Assembly: GCA_051252075.1 (NCBI GenBank)
Contig: JBPOFU010000005.1
Coordinates: 1-64,000 of the forward strand
From: Oceanococcus sp051252075
GTDB lineage: Bacteria; Pseudomonadota; Gammaproteobacteria; Nevskiales; Oceanococcaceae
Length of the DNA stretch: 64,000 nucleotides
Reading direction: 5' to 3'
Numbering within the stretch: position 1 is the stretch's first letter; each line of letters begins with the position of its first letter. The notes under the pieces are model-generated. The model did no database searches. It was not told where the DNA came from and worked only from the letters and a program-made list of their open reading frames with translations. This document shows, in pieces, positions 52,590 to 60,294 of this stretch. The position numbers were made by a program, and so were the translations under genes.

Positions 52590-52854
52590 GCTGATAGCAC
52601 CATCGTATGGAACGGGCCATTGCAGTTCTTTGGGCTGACCTCGATTCCGAAGTTCAGAAACCGGCTTCAAAGTTGCATGAGGTTTGGGCAATCAGGACTC
52701 GGCCATAGATGAATAAGGTGGCGCGCGACCCTGCGCTTTTCAGACTTGCCGTTGATTCCAGGATGCGTGGATATGTTTTCGTAAAGCTGAGCTTTAGCGG
52801 CTTTATACACAGAGGGCGATTCGTTTTGGCAGTGGCCCAGGAATCAGTGGTCGA

Positions 52855-52886
52855 TTCAATCCCGCAGGTATTGAATTCACTATACT
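52855..52886 (+). promoter_or_regulatory. Candidate promoter of the sulfatase-like gene
   Basis: A good -10 box TATACT (52881-52886) lies 42 bases before the start codon. The -35 side is poor (TTCAAT at 52855-52860, 20-base spacer), so the call rests on the -10 box. Confidence 0.35.
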
Positions 52887-52928
52887 AGCGAGCTTTGACA
52901 CTTCATTCGTGGATGAGTTGACCAGCAT

Positions 52929-54824
52929 ATGGCTTACATTCGCCTAACGTTGCTTCTTTGCGTCATTTGTGCCGTGGTTGCAGGCTCGATTTATTTTTTT
53001 GGCAACTACCCGCTTGGTCTCGTTTTAACCCACTCAGCGCTGTGTTTGTTCGCCTACTTTCTATGTGCTGCGGTGTCGATTGTTTTAGCAAATTGGTCGC
53101 TAACCAGAGGGCGGACATTTTTACACCTGCTCCCCTACGCAGTATTTTCTAGCCTTCTCGTGGCGTTGTATATTGGCAACGGCGTAAGCAACTATTTCTG
53201 GAAGGCGCACCTTAATCTGAGCCTGATTTACAGAATGGTGGGCCATTATTACGCGCTGTACAGCTGGTCCACTGTTGCGGTCTTGTTGTTATTGATAGCA
53301 GCAATATTTTCCTTGATTGCCTTGCTTCTCCACCGTGGGTTCGGACAAGCCAAAGGCATTTTTCAGCCAGCTAGACACGTATTTATTAGCATGGCTATCG
53401 CTGCCTTTCTACTACTGAACTTTAATACTTGGTATCACTCAGCAGACCGAGCGCAACTGGAAACATACATCTACGGTGAGATGCTATTGGACTTGGTGAG
53501 AGAATATACCGATGCGCATAATGACTATCTCGCCGATGCCGATGTAGGCATGGATGCCATATCTCTCCAGCAATCCCGCGAATATGTATTACCGCGGGAA
53601 GCAACGATTGACCGAAACAAAAAGAATATTATTTTAGTGGTGGTCGATTGCTTGAGATCGGATCATCTGCAGCTGTATGGATATAGTCGAAATACGATGC
53701 CGTTTCTTTCGCAGTATGTTGAAGAGCACCAAGGCGCGTGGGTAGACAATATGTTTTCGAGCTGTGATGAATCCAAGTGCGGCATCAGGTCCATTCTCAC
53801 GTCGCAGAACTTCTTAGGGCAGAATACTAATGACGCGCGTGACGACGCGTTGCATGGCATTTTGCAAGAGAACGGGTACCAGATTAACTTTCTTCTGAGT
53901 TCTGACCATGCTTTCGGTGGTTTGAAGCGTGCTTATCAGCCGTTTGATTACTATGTCGATGGCGTGAACTTCTCACAGTATCCGCTGAATGATGATCGTG
54001 GATTGGTCGAAGTAATGAAGGGTTGGCCTGAATACAATGGCTCTCCAAACTACTTCCACTTTCATTTGTTTTCCGCACATGAGGCTGGGATAAAATATGG
54101 TCGGTATTTGGGGCAGGGTGTTTTGGGGGTCAAACCCGGATTTCTTGTCAAAAATCCTATTGCCCCTCAGTTCGATTCCAAGGATGGCAATAAACATCAA
54201 CAGGGCATAGACTGGCTAGACAATAAAATTTTTCAAGCCGACTTGGTGCTTTCAGAGTTATTTCGGCTGCTTGAGAGCAAGGGCTTCCTGCAGAACTCAT
54301 TGGTTGTCCTAGTAGGGGATCACGGGCAAGGCTTAATGGAGCATGGCTACCGAGGGCACATCAAGGGCTTGTACAATGAGAGTCTTGGAGTTCCCTTAAT
54401 CATGGTCGAGAGACCACAGCCAAACGTGAACTTGCAAGAAACGACATTCGGAACTCAGCTTGATATTGCCCCAACGGTGCTTCGCGCAGTTAACATCCCA
54501 GCCCCCGATTCTTGGGCGGGGCACGCTCTGCAAACCAAGAAGAAAGCCGTGAGCATATCGGAGCACTACATCCCCGATAGATCCGAATCGTTTGCAAAAA
54601 TCGTCTATAACCCTAATGCTGGCAGCCTTTACAAGTACATGTTTCAGTCATCTTTTAGGGGCTTAAAAGAGTCTGAATACGTCTTCGATCTCGTCGAGGA
54701 TCCCAAGGAAATTCAAAATCTCTTGGCCGATCCGGTAACTCACTTGAACGCGAAAAAACTTATTAAAGAATGGGGCCTTGATCGCCCCGGAAGGAACGAT
54801 CGAAGTGACTCACCAACCAGTTAG
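52929..54824 (+). CDS. Membrane-anchored sulfatase-superfamily hydrolase/transferase
   Basis: A 631-residue protein with about five N-terminal transmembrane helices (about 5-25, 33-53, 65-83, 112-134 and 152-166) and a periplasmic alkaline-phosphatase-fold domain. Metal-site residues are Asp240 in 'ILVVVDCLRSDH' and Asp464/His465 in 'VLVGDHGQGLMEHG'. The nucleophile block is 'FSSCDESKCGIRS' (276-288); Cys279 lines up with the Thr of LtaS/EptA-type enzymes, although Ser282 or Cys284 cannot be excluded. The layout resembles phosphoethanolamine- or phosphoglycerol-transferases of the envelope. Substrate unknown. The following methyltransferase overlaps its end by 20 bases. Confidence 0.78.
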   Translation: MAYIRLTLLLCVICAVVAGSIYFFGNYPLGLVLTHSALCLFAYFLCAAVSIVLANWSLTRGRTFLHLLPYAVFSSLLVALYIGNGVSNYFWKAHLNLSLIYRMVGHYYALYSWSTVAVLLLLIAAIFSLIALLLHRGFGQAKGIFQPARHVFISMAIAAFLLLNFNTWYHSADRAQLETYIYGEMLLDLVREYTDAHNDYLADADVGMDAISLQQSREYVLPREATIDRNKKNIILVVVDCLRSDHLQLYGYSRNTMPFLSQYVEEHQGAWVDNMFSSCDESKCGIRSILTSQNFLGQNTNDARDDALHGILQENGYQINFLLSSDHAFGGLKRAYQPFDYYVDGVNFSQYPLNDDRGLVEVMKGWPEYNGSPNYFHFHLFSAHEAGIKYGRYLGQGVLGVKPGFLVKNPIAPQFDSKDGNKHQQGIDWLDNKIFQADLVLSELFRLLESKGFLQNSLVVLVGDHGQGLMEHGYRGHIKGLYNESLGVPLIMVERPQPNVNLQETTFGTQLDIAPTVLRAVNIPAPDSWAGHALQTKKKAVSISEHYIPDRSESFAKIVYNPNAGSLYKYMFQSSFRGLKESEYVFDLVEDPKEIQNLLADPVTHLNAKKLIKEWGLDRPGRNDRSDSPTS

Positions 54825-55560
54825 CGTAGTCGGCTCAACCAGCGCTGCCGAAACAGATGAAAACGCAGTATGCTCGGAAGGGGTGTCATTTCAGTCTTCC
54901 CAGTTCACGACTGAAATGAAACCGGACTATGTGCTTGCACTATATCGGCGCTATAACTTGGTTGTAAAAACGTTTGGTTTCGATCAGCAGCTCAAACGGT
55001 ATATCGCTGAACGCTTTAATCAAGATCGATGTGTAGAGTCTGTACTTGATGCGGGGTGTGGCACTGGCAATGCAGGTATATGCCTAGCGCGTCTCTATCC
55101 CGAGGCCAAAGTTTTGTTTACCGACATAAACTGCAGTCTTCTGGAGCAGGTTCGTCGTCAGACAGCTAACAACCCGCGGGTGCGGGTAGGGCTTGCCGAC
55201 ATTTCGCGCCCAGGAGCAGTTTCGCTATTGGGTGAAAGCGAACTGGAGATAGGAGCCGAATCTTTCGATGTAATTTGTGCTGGGGCGAATATTGGCTATT
55301 CAAGTAATGTTGAACGTACTTTGATCGACTTATACAAGATGTTAAAGCCTGGAGGAGTGATCTTGGACATGGAAATGAACCAAGGCTTGATAGGAAGGCT
55401 AGTATCCCGACTGTATCGCTACCCCCAGGTTCACTTTACAACGGCATGTAGCGCGTTAGAGTCGGAAGGAGCGAAGCTTTCTCGGCACAAAGTCTCGCTG
55501 CGTTACTTTCCTGCCAATTTGACGCGGCTGTGCATTATGATAGAGAAACCGGCAGCGTAG
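54805..55560 (+). CDS. Class I SAM-dependent methyltransferase
   Basis: A 251-residue protein from the GTG at 54805, with GGAAGGA about ten bases upstream. The SAM motif I 'VLDAGCGTGNAG' (near residue 88), the acidic end of strand 2 'VLFTDINCSLLEQ', and 'LKPGGVILDMEMN' show a Rossmann methyltransferase. The first 45 residues are poorly structured. It overlaps the sulfatase-like gene and looks translationally coupled to it, so the two may modify the same envelope or secreted glycan or lipid. The substrate cannot be named. Confidence 0.82.
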   Translation: MTHQPVSVVGSTSAAETDENAVCSEGVSFQSSQFTTEMKPDYVLALYRRYNLVVKTFGFDQQLKRYIAERFNQDRCVESVLDAGCGTGNAGICLARLYPEAKVLFTDINCSLLEQVRRQTANNPRVRVGLADISRPGAVSLLGESELEIGAESFDVICAGANIGYSSNVERTLIDLYKMLKPGGVILDMEMNQGLIGRLVSRLYRYPQVHFTTACSALESEGAKLSRHKVSLRYFPANLTRLCIMIEKPAA

Positions 55561-55689
55561 CGTTATCCGAAGTGGTTCAGACCTAATCAGACCCTCAGCG
55601 CACAGGATGTGCGATGTGTAGCGATACACGGACCTACTTGAGCTCGTCTTCAGCCAGCTCATTCATAAACGCCCCGACCGCAGTATGTT

Positions 55690-55717
55690 TTGACCGCATA
55701 CGTAACCTCGGTATTCA
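55690..55717 (+). promoter_or_regulatory. Candidate sigma-70 promoter of yheS
   Basis: TTGACC (55690-55695) and TATTCA (55712-55717) with a 16-base spacer lie 25 bases before the yheS ATG, in the 181-base gap that follows the methyltransferase gene. Confidence 0.4.
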
Positions 55718-55741
55718 AAAGCTCCAAGCAAGCAACCACCC

Positions 55742-57640
55742 ATGCTGAATTTTACCGACCTGGTCCTGCGCCGCGGCCCCAGGGTTCTGATTGACAAGCT
55801 CAACCTGACCATTTTTTCTGGTCAGCGTGTGGGCATCACTGGGCGCAATGGCACCGGTAAATCCAGTCTGCTCTCGATGTTGCTCGGAGAATTGGCACCT
55901 GATGCGGGTGATTTAAGTTTTGGGCGAGATTTGGTGTTTGCCCATGTGCGTCAAGAAACGCCTGCGTTAGAGATCAGCGCCTTGGATTATGTGCTGGATG
56001 GTGATGTGCATTGGCGTGATTTAAATACTCGCTTGCAACAAGCGGAAGCGAATCACGAAGGCGACAAAATCGCGTTATTGCATGAAAAACTGCACGCTAT
56101 AGATGGCTATACCGCGCCGACGCGGGCTGCACGTTTGCTGCATGGTCTGGGATTTGCTGTCACTGACGACGTTCGGCCGGTGAGTGCCTTTTCAGGCGGT
56201 TGGCGTATGCGTCTGAATTTGGCGCAGGCTTTGATGTGCCGCTCCGATGTGTTGTTGCTGGATGAGCCTACTAACCACTTGGATTTGGATGCTGTGGTTT
56301 GGGTGCAGGATTGGCTGAACAGTTACCCCGGCACTTTGTTGGTTATTTCCCATGATCGGGATTTTCTGGATTCCGTGACCACCCATATTCTGCATATTGA
56401 GCGCAATCAGGCTACGCAATACACCGGCAATTATTCTTCCAGTGAGAAGCAGCGTGCGGAACGCATCAATCAACAGGCGGCGGAATACGCAACGCAGCAA
56501 CGCCACGTAGCGCATTTACAAAGCTTTGTGGACCGCTTCAAAGCCAAGGCCAGCAAAGCTCGGCAAGCACAAAGCCGAGTCAAGATGCTGGAAAAAATGC
56601 AGCTTGTGGCCCCAGCGCACTGGGATACTCCGTTTGATTTTCGTTTTGCCGAGTTGGATCGCTTGCCCGCGCCGTTGCTGTCATTTCAGGGCGTGGCAGC
56701 GGGCTACAACGACCAAGCTGTGGTGGAGAATATCAATCTGACCCTAGCGCCCGGCGATCGCATCGCCTTGCTGGGGCGTAATGGCGCGGGTAAGTCCACT
56801 GTGATGCGCACCTTGGCCGGCAGCCAGGCAGCTCTGGGCGGTGAGCAGATGCGCGATCGGCATCTAAAGGTAGGATATTTTGCGCAACATCAGTTGGACA
56901 GCCTGCATCTGCCTTCTAGCCCCATGGCGCATTTGGAGCGTCTCAACAAAATCTTGGATGTGCCGCTAAAAGAGCAAGAGCTGCGCGACTATTTGGGTGG
57001 CTTTGATTTTCACGGTGAGCGCGTGTTTGAGGCCATAGAGCCATTTTCAGGTGGTGAAAAAGCGCGCTTGGCGCTGGCCTTGCTGGTCTGGCAGAAACCC
57101 AATCTTTTGTTGCTGGATGAGCCTACCAATCATCTGGATTTGGAAATGCGTCATGCCTTGGAGCTTGCTTTGCAGGGCTTTGAAGGTGCGGTGGTGATGG
57201 TGTCACATGATAGGCATATGCTCGCGAGTACGGTCGATCAGCTGTGGGTCGTCGGTGAGGGTAGTTGTCAGCCCTTCGTGGGTGATCTGGATGATTACGC
57301 CAGTTTTGTGCGTAAACGCGTATCGCAAGAAGATCAAGTGTCAGCCAGCCCCAGCAGCAGCAAACCCAATGCGCGCGAGCAGCGCCAAGCTGCCGCCGCC
57401 AAACGTGCGACGCAAAAGCCCTGGCGCGATGAGTTAAAGCGTTGCGAGCGGGATATGGAGCGTTTGGAAGCGGCCTTAGGGCAGCGTGAACAAGAGTTGT
57501 CTGACCCCGCTTTGTATGTTGAAAATCCACAGCGTGCTTCTGAACTGGCGCAGCAACAAACTCGCGAGCGCAAGCAGTTGGATGAGATAGAGGCACGTTG
57601 GCTGGAATTGGCTGAGCTTTTACAGCAGGATGATGACTGA
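55742..57640 (+). CDS. yheS: ABC-F ATPase YheS
   Basis: ABC-F proteins bind the ribosomal E site and relieve stalled translation. The 632-residue protein has two ATPase cassettes: Walker A 'GRNGTGKSS' and 'GRNGAGKST', signatures 'FSGGWRMRLNLAQAL' and 'FSGGEKARLALALL', and two 'LLLLDEPTNHLDLD' or 'LDLE' Walker B motifs. The linker 'RFKAKASKARQAQSRVKMLEKM' and a C-terminal coiled coil (about 545-625) complete the ABC-F layout. The sequence follows E. coli YheS closely along its length. No transmembrane part is present. Confidence 0.95.
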   Translation: MLNFTDLVLRRGPRVLIDKLNLTIFSGQRVGITGRNGTGKSSLLSMLLGELAPDAGDLSFGRDLVFAHVRQETPALEISALDYVLDGDVHWRDLNTRLQQAEANHEGDKIALLHEKLHAIDGYTAPTRAARLLHGLGFAVTDDVRPVSAFSGGWRMRLNLAQALMCRSDVLLLDEPTNHLDLDAVVWVQDWLNSYPGTLLVISHDRDFLDSVTTHILHIERNQATQYTGNYSSSEKQRAERINQQAAEYATQQRHVAHLQSFVDRFKAKASKARQAQSRVKMLEKMQLVAPAHWDTPFDFRFAELDRLPAPLLSFQGVAAGYNDQAVVENINLTLAPGDRIALLGRNGAGKSTVMRTLAGSQAALGGEQMRDRHLKVGYFAQHQLDSLHLPSSPMAHLERLNKILDVPLKEQELRDYLGGFDFHGERVFEAIEPFSGGEKARLALALLVWQKPNLLLLDEPTNHLDLEMRHALELALQGFEGAVVMVSHDRHMLASTVDQLWVVGEGSCQPFVGDLDDYASFVRKRVSQEDQVSASPSSSKPNAREQRQAAAAKRATQKPWRDELKRCERDMERLEAALGQREQELSDPALYVENPQRASELAQQQTRERKQLDEIEARWLELAELLQQDDD

Positions 57641-57813
57641 CAGAAGGGAAGCTCTGATCGAATCATGAACACAGCATCGCTAGTTAAAAATTGCCCCTTT
57701 ATCGTTGGAAAACTTGCCAATAGCTGGCTATTCGCTGCGTTTCCCGTCTCAAATTGGTTTTCCCCAGCGCGCTGCTCGCGCCCAGATTCAATCAGAGCTT
57801 CCCAGGGGCGGCG

Positions 57814-58167
57814 ATGAGCCTGACAACACAGCAGCGGAAACAATTGAGCGAGCGCATAAAGGCGCTGCAATCAGAGCTGGGGCCTGCCTTGTTGCAAGCA
57901 CAGGAGTCGGCGCAACCCGTAGAACTGGATCAGACCCTGCAAGGCCGCTTATCGCGTATGGATGCCATGCAGGGACAAGCGATGGCGCAGGCGGCTAGTC
58001 AGCGGCTACAGCGGCAACAGCAGGGGCTAAAGCGGGCTGCGGGCAACTTGGAGCACGTCGATTTTGGCTTGTGTACAGAATGCGATGAACCCATTGCATG
58101 GGCGCGATTGCAGTTTGATCCCGCAGTGCGCTTGTGTATGAGCTGCGCACAGGCGGCAGAGGCTTAG
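57814..58167 (+). CDS. DksA/TraR-family zinc-finger protein
   Basis: A 117-residue protein with a coiled-coil-like helical half (about 1-75) and a C-terminal four-cysteine zinc finger, 'CTECDEPIAWARLQFDP' and 'CMSC', the DksA/TraR pattern. DksA-type proteins enter the RNA polymerase secondary channel. It is shorter than DksA (about 150 residues) and lacks the DxxDxA tip of the coiled coil, so a role like DksA itself is not assured. The ATG at 57814 has GGGGCGGCG upstream. It lies 173 bases after yheS. Confidence 0.85.
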   Translation: MSLTTQQRKQLSERIKALQSELGPALLQAQESAQPVELDQTLQGRLSRMDAMQGQAMAQAASQRLQRQQQGLKRAAGNLEHVDFGLCTECDEPIAWARLQFDPAVRLCMSCAQAAEA

Positions 58168-58177
58168 CGTTCCCTTC

Positions 58178-58831
58178 CTAGCCGTAAGCTCCGTCACTGA
58201 CGAAGGGATTGCTTATGCGTTCTTGACCGAAGCTGGATGTCGGGCCGTGCCCAGGCACAAATTGAATATCGTCGCCCAGAGGGAATAGCTTGTTGCGTAT
58301 CGAGTTCACTAAGTCAGCGTGATTGCCGCGTGGAAAGTCTGTGCGGCCAATCGAGCCTTGGAATATGACATCGCCGACTATGGCTAGAGACAAGTCTTTT
58401 TGGTGAAATACCACATGGCCTGGGGTGTGGCCAGGGCAATGAATCACATCCAGAACGATAGTTCCAACCGTCACCGTATCGCCATCGTTAAGCCAACGAT
58501 TGGGGGTGAAAGCGCGGCTGGGCGGAAAGCCCATTTGCTGCGCCTGTGCCGGCAACATATCGATCCAAAATTGATCGTCTTTGTGCGGGCCTTCTATGGG
58601 CAGCTCCAGACGTTCCGCGAGTTCCGCAACCATGCCAACATGATCTAGGTGGCCATGGGTGACCAGCAACTTCTCAAGCGTTATTCCTTCAGCGGCGACC
58701 GCTTCCAGCAACATCTCAATTTCGCCCCCCGCATCAACCAATGCACCTTGCATGGTGGACTTGTCCCAAATCAGGCTGCAATTTTGCTGAAACGGTGTAA
58801 CTGGAAGGATTTTGATGCCAAGTGCAGACAT
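58178..58831 (-). CDS. MBL-fold metallo-hydrolase (glyoxalase II-like, YcbL type)
   Basis: A 217-residue metallo-beta-lactamase-fold enzyme with the zinc motif 'THGHLDHVG', a later His in 'HCPGHTPGHVVF' and Asp in 'VGDVIFQGSIGRTDFP'. The lack of the long C-terminal glyoxalase II domain and the sequence 'NCSLIWDK' at the start agree with the YcbL/GloC branch, which has hydroxyacylglutathione hydrolase activity. It is convergent with the DksA-like gene, with ten bases between stops. Confidence 0.9.
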   Translation of the reverse strand: MSALGIKILPVTPFQQNCSLIWDKSTMQGALVDAGGEIEMLLEAVAAEGITLEKLLVTHGHLDHVGMVAELAERLELPIEGPHKDDQFWIDMLPAQAQQMGFPPSRAFTPNRWLNDGDTVTVGTIVLDVIHCPGHTPGHVVFHQKDLSLAIVGDVIFQGSIGRTDFPRGNHADLVNSIRNKLFPLGDDIQFVPGHGPTSSFGQERISNPFVSDGAYG

Positions 58832-58908
58832 AGCAGTGTATAGAGCAAGAGGGAGCCCATCATGGCATAGGGCGTGCGCGATCGAAATGCATCAAATCGG
58901 ATATGGGC

Positions 58909-59952
58909 TCAATTAAACAGTTCCAGTGCGCCTGGCGCTTGCAGACCGGGGTGTAAGGATGTGATTGATTCTTGATGCATGCAGACGCGGTTTCGTCCTT
59001 CGCGCTTTGCTTTGTACAGCGCCTGATCGGCGCGGCCTATGATGTTTGCGGCGTGATCGAAGCGGTCAATTGGAGCCATGCCTATGCTTACCGTGATGTG
59101 TTCGATCTGAGGGAAGTGGGCGCTTGCAATCTTGCTGCGCATACGCTCAGCCAAATTGCTGGCATCGACCCGCTTGCAGGGACTTACGAGGATGGCGAAC
59201 TCTTCGCCACCATAGCGATACACCGTGTCCACTGCGCGCACTGTGGCTTGCATGATTCTAGTGATCAGCAGCAACACTTCATCTCCAATTAAATGACCAA
59301 AGTTGTCATTGATTCTTTTGAAGTGATCGACATCGACCATGAACAGCCACCAATGCGCCGGATCGGGGCTGAAATCGGTTTTCTGTCGCATGGCCTGCGT
59401 GGTGATGCTGATTTTGTTGTCGAAGGCCCCGCGATTGAGAGCGCCGGTTAAGGCATCCAATTCTTGAAAATGCAGTATGCGTACGAAATTACTGTAGATC
59501 GCCAATACGTGGCTCATGGATTCGCGGTTGTTTGATAGCAGTGGCGATCGGCGAACCTCTATGACTTCCAGCACTTTTCGTTCCACGCAAATAGGAAAGT
59601 AATCCACATAGGGATCATCGCTAGGTACTTGTGGGGTGTGTTCGGTCATGGCGCGCGCTAATGCACCTTGTGCGATCACGCCGCGGCTCGGCTTGTTATC
59701 CCAGTTAAAATTGGGTTTTCCGCCGTCCTGGATGATTTCACAGCGCAGGGTGATGTTGAGTCGGTTTGCCGCCGTTGGTGTCAAAAAGTTGATGGAGACC
59801 AAAGAAAATAGACTGGCCAGGTTTTCTGCAAAACGCCTGCGCATGAGGTCGGAGCTGTCCGACTGGGTCATATCGCGTACCGCGAACAGGGCGGATTCGG
59901 TGTCCGGTTGGCTTTTGTTCGGCGATTTTTGATGGCTGACAGGTGAAGGCAT
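58909..59952 (-). CDS. Diguanylate cyclase (GGDEF) with N-terminal sensor-like domain
   Basis: A 347-residue soluble protein. Residues 35-165 look like a GAF-type sensor domain; the C-terminal GGDEF domain has an intact active site 'YRYGGEEFAIL' and a classic inhibitory I-site R-x2-D five residues before it ('RAVDTVYRYGG'). It should make c-di-GMP and be product-inhibited. No transmembrane helix is visible. It lies 60 bases downstream of ycgL on the same strand. The c-di-GMP could act on PilB-type MshEN domains or the Tad system (inference). Confidence 0.92.
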   Translation of the reverse strand: MPSPVSHQKSPNKSQPDTESALFAVRDMTQSDSSDLMRRRFAENLASLFSLVSINFLTPTAANRLNITLRCEIIQDGGKPNFNWDNKPSRGVIAQGALARAMTEHTPQVPSDDPYVDYFPICVERKVLEVIEVRRSPLLSNNRESMSHVLAIYSNFVRILHFQELDALTGALNRGAFDNKISITTQAMRQKTDFSPDPAHWWLFMVDVDHFKRINDNFGHLIGDEVLLLITRIMQATVRAVDTVYRYGGEEFAILVSPCKRVDASNLAERMRSKIASAHFPQIEHITVSIGMAPIDRFDHAANIIGRADQALYKAKREGRNRVCMHQESITSLHPGLQAPGALELFN

Positions 59953-60012
59953 TGATGTGCACGCAGACGGGCTCGCGCAGGACGTGCAAGCTGTATGCCG
60001 TTAGCGCACGGT

Positions 60013-60291
60013 TTAGTCGCCGAAGTGCAGTCGCGCGTTGAGATGCCCTGCCGGAGGCATTTGTAGAAAAAAGCCATCAGAGCGCAAGCCCTTGATGACC
60101 TCTTTGACTTGCACCCGCGCCAAGGGCCTCTGCTCATGCAAGTCCAACTGCATGACTACCCTGAGCTCTCCTAGGCGTTTACGTAAGTGCTCTGGAATAT
60201 CTTCCTCGCCCAAATCTTGGCGTAGATAGATATACATTTCTTGCTGTCGGGAGCAACGTAAAACACGGCAAGGGACTGAGTTTTCACTCAC
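60013..60291 (-). CDS. ycgL: YcgL-domain protein
   Basis: A 92-residue protein starting at GTG 60291. It contains the YcgL pattern: 'CRVLRCSRQQEMYIYL', 'IPEHLRKRLGELRVVMQLDL' and 'VIKGLRSDGFFLQMPP'. YcgL is a small conserved gammaproteobacterial protein of unclear function, often near cell-division or RNase D genes. Here it follows thiC by three bases and looks cotranscribed with it. Confidence 0.87.
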   Translation of the reverse strand: MSENSVPCRVLRCSRQQEMYIYLRQDLGEEDIPEHLRKRLGELRVVMQLDLHEQRPLARVQVKEVIKGLRSDGFFLQMPPAGHLNARLHFGD

Positions 60292-60294
60292 GGC

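Larger units (their letters stand above)
52546..52928. other. 383-base non-coding gap
   Basis: Apart from the hairpin after ppa and one candidate promoter just before the next gene, I see no gene, RNA gene or tRNA-like structure in this gap. It is the left border of the accessory-looking sulfatase/methyltransferase pair and may be the remains of an insertion. Confidence 0.6.

Noticed and set aside
52840..52880. tRNA T-arm remnant as an integration site
   Set aside because: The stretch GATTCAATCCC resembles a T-loop, but the flanking bases do not form a stem and no acceptor or anticodon arm is nearby.
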